Positions 48,527 through 56,243 of a stretch of 64,000 nt of DNA are shown here, in pieces. Under the pieces are notes generated by a model. That model did not search any database and had not been told where the DNA came from. It saw nothing but the letters and a program-made list of their open reading frames with translations. Source of the stretch: Rhodanobacteraceae bacterium (lineage in GTDB: Bacteria; Pseudomonadota; Gammaproteobacteria; Xanthomonadales; Rhodanobacteraceae); contig SCQS01000066.1 in assembly GCA_004299705.1 (NCBI GenBank), forward strand, positions 1 through 64,000, read 5' to 3'. The number at the start of each line of letters is the position of its first letter. Position 1 is the first letter of the stretch. Both the position numbers and the translations under genes were made by a program.

Positions 48527-50253
48527 GCCGCCATCCTCTGGTCGACGCTCTCGATCGGATCAAGATTGGCCTCGAGGATGGCGCGGTACATCGGGGGACT
48601 GACGCTATTGCCGGCCATCTTCACGGCTCGCTCGCGCGTGATGCGCGTGCCGTCTGCTGTCACGTCGATCACGTAGTCGCGCGGGAAACCTTGCCCGTTG
48701 AAAAGCTCTCTTTCGACCAACATTCGGTACAGAATGTCGATGGAGTAGCCGCAAATCACCGGCTCGCCGACGGCCATGTCGCCGCCGCGCGCTGTGGTGA
48801 TAGTCCGCAGGGCATCGGACGAAAGACGAACGCCGGCAGAGCTCGAATTGCACGTGCTGACGATCACGGGCTCGGCAAGGCCGAACCGGGCTTTCGCCGT
48901 GACAGTGGGCAGCGCGCGCGAGCAAGGCTGCCCGCTTTTGCCGCTCCCACTGCCGTAGTACGGGGCGATGATGGGTTCCGCCAGGAAACCTGCGCCTCGA
49001 GTGGTGCACGTCGGCATCGACTCGTCGACGGTGCGACCGCCGCGGCCGCCCGCGGAGTTCATCTTGTGCACGATCACGGGGCGGATGAAGTGCGGCGCAG
49101 CGCCGTGGCCACCACCGGTGATCGTCGGAATCGGCAACGACACCGGACGCGCTACACCGCCGCCACCGGTAGCCATGACCAAGCCGGATTGATGGCCGAA
49201 GCAGCGGTTGATTTCTTCCGCCTGCTCGCGCGTGATGCGGAGATTCGGCTTCCTGCCGTCCCGGAGTGCTTCAAGGGCCTGGATGTAGGGTTCTGGCCAG
49301 TTACCACGGCACGCTCCGTCCAAGAGCCGGCGGATCGTGTTCGGGCGCAGCGGCCGCGGGCGGTTGAAAATCGAGCTGCCCATGATCGACCAGTCGATGC
49401 TCCTGGCCGCGCAACCACGATCGGTGCGGTTCGGTTTCGGGCGAACGATGGGCTCGCCATCACAGCGCGCAACCATGAACAGGCGCTGCCGGTCGGTGTC
49501 GGCACCTTCGTAGTCGTCCGCGGTGAGCACGAACCACTCGACCTCGTAGCCCATCGCGCGCAGGGCATTCACGAACTTGCGCCAGGTGCGTCCCAGGCAC
49601 CGCTTGTCGGGCACCAAAAACTGCCGTCTGACCGGCACGTGCTCGCCAGGGTCGGCGACACGATTGGTCTTCTTGCCGGTTACGGGGTCGGTGAGGACAT
49701 CGAGCGTGACGACACGACCGGTGGCCTTGTCGCGCTTAGCAATGAGCCTGGTCCATCCCTGGATCTGGCGCACGTTCTCGAGCGTGACGATCCGCGGGTG
49801 GAGCTGGCCGGCCCACTTCAGGAGCACCCAGGACAAGGAGCGGATGGCCCGATCGCGCGGCTGGCCGCCCTTGGCCTGCGAAAAATGAGTGCAGTCCGGC
49901 GATCCGTGCAACAGGCCAACCTTGTGGCCAGCGCACACCGTGCGCGGGTCAACTTCCCACACGTCCTCGCAGAAGTGCTGCGTGTCGGGGTGGTTGGCCC
50001 TGTGCATCCCGATCGCCCACTGGTCGTGGTTGACCGCAACGTAGGGGTCGATGCCAAGGGCCTGCCTGATGGCCTCCGATGCTCCGCCGCCGCCGGCGAA
50101 CAGGTCTACCGCAACCTCGCCGGGGCGCAAGCGGACCGCTGGCGCACGAACCTGGCCACGGGAAGCGTGATGTGTGGATGGCGCGGGCCGGGCGTGCCGA
50201 CGGCGCGTGGGTGATGGGCGAAGTGGCGCGGGTGCCGCTGTCTTTGCCTTCAT
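48523..50253 (-). CDS. DNA (cytosine-5) methyltransferase
   Basis: 576 residues. Motif I VDLFAGGGGASEAIRQA, motif IV LLHGSPDCTHFSQAKGG (SPDC in place of the usual PCQ), motif VI LENVRQIQG, motif VIII TDRQRLFMVARC and motif X VKMAGNSVSPPM. The specificity region contains about three related runs with EPVI or EPII. The SPDC variant is found in phage-type enzymes. A role in protecting the element from restriction is likely; no matching endonuclease is beside it. ATG 50253 is six bases after the -10, so the mRNA is predicted leaderless. First gene of a ten-gene overlapping operon. Confidence 0.9.
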   Translation of the reverse strand: MKAKTAAPAPLRPSPTRRRHARPAPSTHHASRGQVRAPAVRLRPGEVAVDLFAGGGGASEAIRQALGIDPYVAVNHDQWAIGMHRANHPDTQHFCEDVWEVDPRTVCAGHKVGLLHGSPDCTHFSQAKGGQPRDRAIRSLSWVLLKWAGQLHPRIVTLENVRQIQGWTRLIAKRDKATGRVVTLDVLTDPVTGKKTNRVADPGEHVPVRRQFLVPDKRCLGRTWRKFVNALRAMGYEVEWFVLTADDYEGADTDRQRLFMVARCDGEPIVRPKPNRTDRGCAARSIDWSIMGSSIFNRPRPLRPNTIRRLLDGACRGNWPEPYIQALEALRDGRKPNLRITREQAEEINRCFGHQSGLVMATGGGGVARPVSLPIPTITGGGHGAAPHFIRPVIVHKMNSAGGRGGRTVDESMPTCTTRGAGFLAEPIIAPYYGSGSGKSGQPCSRALPTVTAKARFGLAEPVIVSTCNSSSAGVRLSSDALRTITTARGGDMAVGEPVICGYSIDILYRMLVERELFNGQGFPRDYVIDVTADGTRITRERAVKMAGNSVSPPMYRAILEANLDPIESVDQRMAA

Positions 50254-50275
50254 TGCCACATCGTAACACGGTTAC
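50254..50275 (-). promoter_or_regulatory. methyltransferase promoter with perfect operator palindrome
   Basis: Minus strand: GTAACCGTGTTACGAT-GTGGCA-ATG, same layout as at 40254. Extended -10 TGT-TACGAT merges with the palindrome 50275-50263. Confidence 0.68.
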
Positions 50276-50306
50276 GCTTGTCCGCGTTTCACGTGCACAC
50301 AAGAAA

Positions 50307-50335
50307 AAGCCCCGCCGGATGGTCCGGTGGGGCTT
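50307..50335 (-). terminator. intrinsic terminator
   Basis: AAGCCCCGCCGGA / TCCGGTGGGGCTT with TTTTTC on the minus strand. Confidence 0.85.
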
Positions 50336-50363
50336 GGTGATTCAACGTTGTGCAGGCCTCGGC

Positions 50364-50597
50364 CTACACCCGCAATTCTTCGAGGTTCGAGTAGAACCGC
50401 TGCATGCGACTTGCCTGGCGCTTGATCGGGTGCCCGTCATGGACAACGACGAATTCGCGCTGCGGGATGAACTTGTTGAACAGGTCGGCGATGCACTGCG
50501 CTGTCACGTAGCGCATCTCGCGCCCGCGGCTACCGCCCATCGAATCGAGCAACGCCACTGCAGCCAGGTCGACGACTGAAAAGGATTTCCGCTTCAT
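50364..50597 (-). CDS. hypothetical protein, 77 aa
   Basis: Starts MKRKSFSVVDLAAVALLDSM and contains QREFVVVHDGHPIKRQASRM. ATG 50597 after GATGGGG. Unknown; preceded by a CGCAAC leader. Confidence 0.55.
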   Translation of the reverse strand: MKRKSFSVVDLAAVALLDSMGGSRGREMRYVTAQCIADLFNKFIPQREFVVVHDGHPIKRQASRMQRFYSNLEELRV

Positions 50598-50682
50598 GGC
50601 AAAACCCCATCGTGCCGGCAATGTGCCGGGTTCGACGGGGAGACGCCGCGAAGCCGTCTGCGGGCGTTGCGGGCAATAGCCA
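50598..50682 (-). promoter_or_regulatory. CGCAAC promoter/leader module
   Basis: CGCAACGCC at 50671-50663 on the minus strand, TGGCTA at -11 to -6; GAACC then CCGGC/GCCGG, then GGGG. 74 bases to the start. Confidence 0.75.
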
Positions 50683-50694
50683 TGACGAAAAAAA

Positions 50695-50715
50695 AGACCC
50701 CGCGATGCGGGGTCT
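50695..50715 (-). terminator. intrinsic terminator
   Basis: AGACCCCGC / GCGGGGTCT with a run of T on the minus strand. Confidence 0.88.
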
Positions 50716-50720
50716 CGTGT

Positions 50721-50906
50721 TCAGTCGGCGCCAGCCATGCCCAGTTTCGTGGGATCGGCGTGCAGATACTTCACCGCCGCTGCGTTCTCGATGCGCGTGA
50801 ACGCGGTGGGGCATCCCCGGTCAACCGTGACCAGATAACCATCGGCTCGGCGATAGCGGTTGCCGGCCCAGTGCACGATCCGCAGGTAGCGATCGAAGCG
50901 GCTCAT
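50721..50906 (-). CDS. small hypothetical protein, 61 aa
   Basis: MSRFDRYLRIVHWAGNRYRR, basic N-terminus. ATG overlaps the previous stop (ATGA). Unknown. Confidence 0.5.
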   Translation of the reverse strand: MSRFDRYLRIVHWAGNRYRRADGYLVTVDRGCPTAFTRIENAAAVKYLHADPTKLGMAGAD

Positions 50907-51424
50907 GAAGCGTCGACCTTCGCCAACGCTGTTCGTGCGTAGCTCAAGATGGTCTCGATGCGCACAGCGTCACAGCTCGGCGACTCCGTGCACTCGATGA
51001 CGATCTGCTTGAGCGTGCCGTACAGCTCCGGCGCCACCTCGCATGTTGCACGAGCCAGGCGATCGCGCTCGGCTTGCGCGCGCTCGGCCTTCTTCTCGGC
51101 CTCTTCGATCAGTTGAAGCCGCATGATCCCGCCGTTCGCGTCAGCCTGCTTCCGCATGGCCGCCACGATCGCAGCGCCGTGGTTCGACGTAGCCGACAGG
51201 AACTGCGTGCTGAAATACGCGGGATCTTGCGGTTGAACGCCGCGCAGCGGGTTCCGGTAGAGGACGAACTGATAGCGGTGGCTGATACGGTTTTCTTCAA
51301 CCAGCTTGAGCGTCTCAGCGTCGAGCCAGACGTGGTACCGCGCGCCATCGAGTGTGCATTCCAGGCCTACCTTGTTGCCAATCCGGCCCTCGTACCGGCT
51401 GTTTTGGACGTTGGGCGTCTTCAT
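50903..51424 (-). CDS. hypothetical protein, 173 aa
   Basis: N-terminal beta-type part (RIGNKVGLECTLDGARYHVW), helical C-terminal part with an ERAQAERDRLARATCEV stretch. ATG overlaps the previous stop. Unknown. Confidence 0.5.
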   Translation of the reverse strand: MKTPNVQNSRYEGRIGNKVGLECTLDGARYHVWLDAETLKLVEENRISHRYQFVLYRNPLRGVQPQDPAYFSTQFLSATSNHGAAIVAAMRKQADANGGIMRLQLIEEAEKKAERAQAERDRLARATCEVAPELYGTLKQIVIECTESPSCDAVRIETILSYARTALAKVDAS

Positions 51425-51666
51425 TGTGGCTCCCTCACGATCGGGTTGGGGTCAGCGGACGGCGCCGGAATATCCTTGGCGGCTTCACGCATGGCTTCGC
51501 GCCAGTCATCGACCACATCGACGGTGCCATCTCCGCGGCACGCGGTCAGGGAGCGCGAATTCGTGGCGATGTTCCCCCACCAGCGTGAGCGGCCATGCTT
51601 GAGCAGGTTCTGGCGCTCCAGCCGCCGCGCGTATCCCTCCCACCTTTTGACTGTGATTCGTGGCAC
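51421..51666 (-). CDS. hypothetical protein, 81 aa
   Basis: MPRITVKRWEGYARRLERQN, Trp- and Arg-rich. GTG 51666 with an excellent AGGAGG. First gene of three overlapping ones, preceded by a CGCAAC leader. Confidence 0.55.
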   Translation of the reverse strand: MPRITVKRWEGYARRLERQNLLKHGRSRWWGNIATNSRSLTACRGDGTVDVVDDWREAMREAAKDIPAPSADPNPIVREPQ

Positions 51667-51757
51667 GGAATTCCTCCTGTGCGTTCGTTCCGGCGGAGTG
51701 CCGGGGTTCGAACGGCAGGGCCTCGCCGGCAGCCGGTGGTGTTGCGCGGCATTACTA
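51667..51757 (-). promoter_or_regulatory. CGCAAC promoter/leader module
   Basis: CGCAACACC at 51746-51738 on the minus strand, TAGTAA at -11 region; GAACC then CCGGC/GCCGG, then AGGAGG. 80 bases to the start. Confidence 0.78.
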
Positions 51758-51774
51758 CGGAAACGGGGCATGGA

Positions 51775-51790
51775 GTAACCGCGATAAAAT
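51775..51790 (+). promoter_or_regulatory. promoter: GTAACC half-site and TAAAAT
   Basis: GTAACCG followed by TAAAAT (51785-51790), divergent from the 51666 gene; probable promoter for the small gene at 51828. Confidence 0.4.
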
Positions 51791-51827
51791 AGGAATTGCC
51801 AGCACACCTCAATCAATCGAGAATCTC

Positions 51828-52121
51828 ATGCTGCGTTGGATGGTTCATTTGCTCGTACTCGGCGTCATCGCCGCGCTGGTCGAGGCGGGGATTGCCGCGG
51901 CCCTAGACCACACCCGTAACGACGCGACGTCGAGTGGCACAAGCTACGTCGCTGCCGCCGCCACCCAAGCCGCGCGCGGCGGGGACCAGTTCATCCCGAT
52001 CGCCGATTTCCCGAAGCCTGCGTACACGCCACAGCCCCCGCTGCCTGATCCGGGCATCTGGGCAACGCTGGTGGCCACGGCGAGGGATGCCTACAACACC
52101 TGCGCGCGGCTGGTTGGCTGA
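51828..52121 (+). CDS. small membrane-anchored protein, 97 aa
   Basis: N-terminal hydrophobic segment (MVHLLVLGVIAALVEAGIAA), then a Pro-rich, probably periplasmic tail (IADFPKPAYTPQPPLPDPG). Convergent with the pilus region. Unknown. Confidence 0.5.
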   Translation: MLRWMVHLLVLGVIAALVEAGIAAALDHTRNDATSSGTSYVAAAATQAARGGDQFIPIADFPKPAYTPQPPLPDPGIWATLVATARDAYNTCARLVG

Positions 52122-52159
52122 CGTAGGCGAGTAGCGGCCACGGCCGCTCTCTGTCCGGA

Positions 52160-52591
52160 TTACGCGGTCAGACCGCCGCGGGGTTCACAAACGGCGCGCG
52201 ACGGGCGCGGGGCCCCGTGTACGTGGTGCAGGGTCGTCAGTGGCCGCAGCAGCTCGCCAACCATGATCCCCGCAGCCGCTGCCTGCGATTCCCCCAACTC
52301 GAGGGTGTAGCTGGCGTGGGGACACCACGCCGCGCGCAGCGGCCGCAAGCCTGACACCACGCGCAGCACGCGGAAGTCGCCGGCGAGGAAGACCACGTCG
52401 ATGGGATAGGTCATGCCGACTGTATGCACGGATGAGCAGCGCTCGATCAGCATTCCCATCCGCGGCGGGAGGTGCGGCCTGCCAAGCAGCCCGCGCGTCC
52501 GCAGCCACAGGCTGCGCGCCACGAGACAGTTGATCCTGGCTCCCGTGCTGGGAACCAGGACAACTCGCGTCATGCCGGCAGGAAGGATCAT
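52160..52591 (-). CDS. DUF192 family protein
   Basis: 143 residues. SLWLRTRGLLGRPHLPPRMG, then SVHTVGMTYPIDVVFL and LELGESQAAAAGI are typical of DUF192. ATG 52591 lies eight bases after the stop of the Cys-rich secreted protein, so coupled translation is likely; ATGs at 52573 and 52640 are alternatives. No signal peptide is evident with this start. Its link to the pilus proteins is unclear. Confidence 0.7.
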   Translation of the reverse strand: MILPAGMTRVVLVPSTGARINCLVARSLWLRTRGLLGRPHLPPRMGMLIERCSSVHTVGMTYPIDVVFLAGDFRVLRVVSGLRPLRAAWCPHASYTLELGESQAAAAGIMVGELLRPLTTLHHVHGAPRPSRAVCEPRGGLTA

Positions 52592-52599
52592 GCCGTTGT

Positions 52600-53940
52600 C
52601 TACGGGATCCAGCACTTGCCACGCACGTACCTTCTGCATGGCGGCGGCGGCGGTGGTGGCGAAACATGGCACGTACTGCTTGTGACAGTAACGCTGGTAG
52701 TTGTCCACGCATTCTCCGCCGGGCTGCCGTACCGGGTCGGGCAGTACCACGTGGCCTCTTGGTGGTACACGACATTCTTGTGGCCGATCTGGCCAGCCGG
52801 GCACGACTGGGTACCGCTCACGTTGCGGTAGGACGGTGACGGAGCCACGCACGGCGCCTCGCAGGTATCGCTCACCTCGCTGGTGCTGGTGGTCGTCCAC
52901 GGTCCCTCGACCGGACTACCGGTCTGGCTCGGGCAAGACCACGTCGCTTGTTGGTGGGCCGTGACGATGTTCTGTCCACCCCACCCTGCAGGGCAGCCGG
53001 CGTTGTAGTTGACGTCACGGTGCGACGGCGGCGGCGCGACGCAAGCGCGCGCGCAGGTATCGCTAACCTCGGTGGTGCTGGTGGTGGTCCACGCACCCTC
53101 GACAGGGTTCCCAGTCTGGCTTGGACAAGACCACGTCGCCTGCTGGTGAGCGGTCATGATGTTCTGGCCGACATATCCAGCGGGGCAACCGGCGTTGTAG
53201 TTCACGTCACGATGCGATGGCGGCGGTGCGACGCACGCGGCTGCGCAGGTGTTGCTCACCTCGCTGGTGCTGATCGTGACCCATGCGCCTTCCACGGGGC
53301 TCCCGGTCTGGCTCGGGCACGACCAAGCCGCCTGCTGGTGGGCAGTCATGATGTTCTGGCCAAGATAACCAGCAGGGCATCCGGCGTTGTAATTGACATC
53401 ACGCTTGGACGGCGCCGGCACCACGCAGTTGGCGGTGCAAGTGTTCTTCACGTCACTGGTGCTGGTGGTCGTCCACGGGCCCTCGACGGGAGTCCCATAC
53501 GGATTCGGGCAGGACCAAACCGCCTGCTGGTGGTACATCACATCGTGCTCACCGGACTGCCCAGCCGGGCACGCAACCGTGCCAGCCTGGTCCCGCGTCG
53601 ATGGGGCCGGAACAGTGCAACCAGGTGGTGGTGGCGTTACCGGAGTTGGTGGCGTGCCGGAATCCCCCCCGCCCCACGTGTAGGTCGCATGTCCGCCGGC
53701 CGAGTAATTGGCGCTCGAGGTGGTCTGCGTGGCCGAAGACGGCCACTGCCCATTCATCGTCGAGTCGTCGCCGGCGGTAACCGGAACACCGGCACTCGAG
53801 ATTGCGGTGGGCGAGGTCGGCGGGCTCGGCGACTGGACGGTCTGGCCGGCGGCGACGCCGGCCATGGAAGTAGAGGCCAAGGCCAGCGCGCACGCGGCAG
53901 CGAGTTGGAGTCGGGTGTTCATGGCGAGGTTGAGCCTCAT
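52600..53940 (-). CDS. secreted Cys-rich repeat protein, 446 aa
   Basis: Signal-like N-terminus (LAAACALALASTSMAGVAAG), a Ser/Thr/Pro-rich linker, then five tandem repeats of about 65 residues. Each has the order P-S-x-R-D-V, C-P-A-G, H-Q-Q-A-x-W-S-C-P, E-G-x-W-T and D-T-C; several include RDVNYNAGCPAGY and AHQQATWSCPSQTG. Ends in a Pro run and a short Cys-containing tail. Most cysteines recur, so disulfide-bonded modules are likely. Probably an adhesin or pilus-tip protein. ATG 53940 overlaps the previous stop. Confidence 0.65.
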   Translation of the reverse strand: MRLNLAMNTRLQLAAACALALASTSMAGVAAGQTVQSPSPPTSPTAISSAGVPVTAGDDSTMNGQWPSSATQTTSSANYSAGGHATYTWGGGDSGTPPTPVTPPPPGCTVPAPSTRDQAGTVACPAGQSGEHDVMYHQQAVWSCPNPYGTPVEGPWTTTSTSDVKNTCTANCVVPAPSKRDVNYNAGCPAGYLGQNIMTAHQQAAWSCPSQTGSPVEGAWVTISTSEVSNTCAAACVAPPPSHRDVNYNAGCPAGYVGQNIMTAHQQATWSCPSQTGNPVEGAWTTTSTTEVSDTCARACVAPPPSHRDVNYNAGCPAGWGGQNIVTAHQQATWSCPSQTGSPVEGPWTTTSTSEVSDTCEAPCVAPSPSYRNVSGTQSCPAGQIGHKNVVYHQEATWYCPTRYGSPAENAWTTTSVTVTSSTCHVSPPPPPPPCRRYVRGKCWIP

Positions 53941-55040
53941 GGCACGCTGCAGACACCGGTCGAGCCGGCCGGTTGAATGCACACGTTCGGTTGCTGCGTC
54001 CAAGGCACGCCGGTCACTCGCACTTGCGCGCCGTTGTCGATGCTTCCGCCGTCACCCCTGAGGGTCGTGTACGCGCTCAATGACACCGTTACGGTCTTGC
54101 CTGCCAGCGTGAAGGTGGTTGACGCTCCACAGTTTGTTTTCGATGCGCTGGTCCCGGTGCAGGACAGTGAAACGTTGTGCGACTGCCCGGCGTAAACGAG
54201 CGTGCCGGTGAACTTCCCTATCGCCAGGCCCATACCGCACATTCCGACCCCGGACACAGCAAAACTCGTGGCCTTGACTGTGCAGGGGCCACCGTTGTTC
54301 TGCCCGCCGCCCGTCAAGCTCAGCGTGTTCGTGAACAGCGCGGGTGGTGGCGGCGGCGGAGGCGGCGGCGGCGCGCACACCGAGCTGGTCGCGGGCGACC
54401 ATGCCGAGTAAGACGTGCTGGGAGTCGGGCTGCCCGTCGACGCCGGACACGACCACGAAGTGGTCGCGGTGCGCGTCTGCGTGAACGTCGTTGCCGGACC
54501 GCCTTTGTACACTTGGCCAGCCGGGCAGGAAGCGCGCTGCGACTGTGTCACGCTGGTAGGCGCCGGCGCGACGCACTTGGGCGCGCATGTGTTGCTGACG
54601 ACGGTGGTGCTGGTGGTCGTCCACGGACCCTCGACCGGCATGCCGAACTCGTTCGGGCAAGACCAGACGGCTTCCTGGTGGTAGACCACGTTCTCCTGAC
54701 CAAGCTGCCCGGCAGGGCAGCCAAGCGTCGCCGGAACGTCCCTGGTGGACGGCGGCGGGACCCCGCACGTCGGTGGTGGTGGAGGTGGAGGGGGCGACGT
54801 GCCACCGCAGCTCGATCCGCCTCCGGTGCACGTGAAGGTGTAGGAGCTCGGACCGCTGTTGTCGCCAGGAAATACGCCGGTGCCGGTGGAATCGTTTCCG
54901 GTCGTGGTTGGCGAGCTTTGGGAAGTGAGAGAAGGCGGCGCACTCGGCACCGTCTGCGCGAACGCGGGCGCGCCAATGGCGTATCCGGCGATCATCAAGG
55001 CAGCCGTGCAGGCCGCAGCCAATGGCTTCACGGAGTTCAT
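53937..55040 (-). CDS. secreted Cys-rich protein, 367 aa, variable C-terminus
   Basis: Signal peptide (LAAACTAALMIAGYAIGAPA), then the same modules as the neighbours (DVPATLGCPAGQLGQENVVY, QTRTATTSWSCPASTG) and a Pro run. The last ~130 residues (FTNTLSLTGGGQNNGGPC onward) are unrelated to the paralogue at 55092, although the N-terminal two-thirds are nearly identical. ATG 55040 after GGGGAAG. Probable adhesin. Confidence 0.65.
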   Translation of the reverse strand: MNSVKPLAAACTAALMIAGYAIGAPAFAQTVPSAPPSLTSQSSPTTTGNDSTGTGVFPGDNSGPSSYTFTCTGGGSSCGGTSPPPPPPPPTCGVPPPSTRDVPATLGCPAGQLGQENVVYHQEAVWSCPNEFGMPVEGPWTTTSTTVVSNTCAPKCVAPAPTSVTQSQRASCPAGQVYKGGPATTFTQTRTATTSWSCPASTGSPTPSTSYSAWSPATSSVCAPPPPPPPPPPALFTNTLSLTGGGQNNGGPCTVKATSFAVSGVGMCGMGLAIGKFTGTLVYAGQSHNVSLSCTGTSASKTNCGASTTFTLAGKTVTVSLSAYTTLRGDGGSIDNGAQVRVTGVPWTQQPNVCIQPAGSTGVCSVP

Positions 55041-55091
55041 TCAACTTCCCCTGCGCGATATTGAGTGCTGGTCATGGCTGCGCCGCTCCGG

Positions 55092-56120
55092 TCAGTAAGT
55101 CACGGACCCGGAACAAGTGCCGGTGGGGGCCGTCGAGGCATTCGTGGTCACCGACACCTTGAATGCGTGTCCCGCGACAGTGACCGTTGCGGACCGCGTA
55201 AAGGGGCCAACGCCTGCCGAGAGGGGGTTGTCAACGGTGGTGGACCCCGAGCTACCGTTGTAGGCGATCTTCACGGTGTAGGTGCAATCGAGGCCGCCAG
55301 ACGACGACCATGATTCAGTTGATCCTGCCGAGCAGGCGCCGCCGCCACCCATGCCGCCGAGCGGGACGACCGGATGTACGCACATTTGCTGGGTCGAAAT
55401 GGACCAGGCCGCGGGTGGAGGCGTGGGTGCACAGACGGTGCCTGCCGCTGGCGACCAGGCTGTGTACGTGGTGCTGGAAACCGGGCTACCCGTCAGCGCA
55501 GGGCAAGACCACGAAGTGGTCGCCGTGCGCGTCTGCGTGAATGTCGTCGCCGGGCCGCCTTTGTAGACCTGGCCAGATGGGCACGACGCCGTCTGCGATT
55601 GCGGAGTGCTGGTCGTTGGCGGCGCGACGCACTTGGGCGCGCATGTGTTGCTGACGACGGTGGTGCTGGTGGTCGTCCACGGACCCTCGACCGGCATGCC
55701 TGACGGCGCCGGGCAGGACCAGTCGGCCACCTGGTGGTAGACCACGTTCTCCTGGCCTATCTGGCCAGCAGGGCACCCAAGCGTGGCCGGGACGTCCTGC
55801 GTTGAAGGAGCCGGGGGAACGCAATTAGCTGGCGGCGGATTCGACGGTGGCGGGTTCCCACCCTTGCCGCAACCGTTATCGTTACCTTTGCCGTTATCGC
55901 CTCCACCGATGCAGTTGAACGTGAAGACGCTTAGCCCCGTGTTGTCACCGGGTAGTCCGGTGGCCAAGGTGGAGTCGCTACCGGTCGTGGCCGGTGAGCC
56001 TTGGGAAGTGAGGGAAGGCGGGGCGCTCGGCACCGTCTGCGCGAACGCCGGCGTGCCGAGACACCCAGCAGCCATCAACGCAGCCATGCAGGCTGCAGCC
56101 AGCGGTTTCACGGTGTTCAT
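55092..56120 (-). CDS. secreted Cys-rich protein, 342 aa, variable C-terminus
   Basis: Signal peptide with a Cys near its end (AALMAAGCLGTPAFA, possibly a lipobox), N-terminal modules close to those at 53937, and a different C-terminal domain (WSISTQQMCVHPVVPLGGMG onward). ATG 56120 after GGGAAG. A promoter lies directly upstream, so the three Cys-rich genes and DUF192 form a unit separate from pilV. Confidence 0.65.
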   Translation of the reverse strand: MNTVKPLAAACMAALMAAGCLGTPAFAQTVPSAPPSLTSQGSPATTGSDSTLATGLPGDNTGLSVFTFNCIGGGDNGKGNDNGCGKGGNPPPSNPPPANCVPPAPSTQDVPATLGCPAGQIGQENVVYHQVADWSCPAPSGMPVEGPWTTTSTTVVSNTCAPKCVAPPTTSTPQSQTASCPSGQVYKGGPATTFTQTRTATTSWSCPALTGSPVSSTTYTAWSPAAGTVCAPTPPPAAWSISTQQMCVHPVVPLGGMGGGGACSAGSTESWSSSGGLDCTYTVKIAYNGSSGSTTVDNPLSAGVGPFTRSATVTVAGHAFKVSVTTNASTAPTGTCSGSVTY

Positions 56121-56188
56121 GCAACTTCCCTTACGTGAAATTGGTTGTACACAACAGTCCGCCGCTGGCACACCCGGACCGCGCGGTT

Positions 56189-56217
56189 AGCGTAGTACGG
56201 CGTCTGCGCAGGGTCAA
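56189..56217 (-). promoter_or_regulatory. sigma-70-like promoter of the Cys-rich gene cluster
   Basis: Minus strand TTGACC, 17 bases, TACGCT. No CGCAAC motif or palindrome. Confidence 0.5.
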
Positions 56218-56243
56218 GATATGGCGGGTACGTCAATCGCGGT

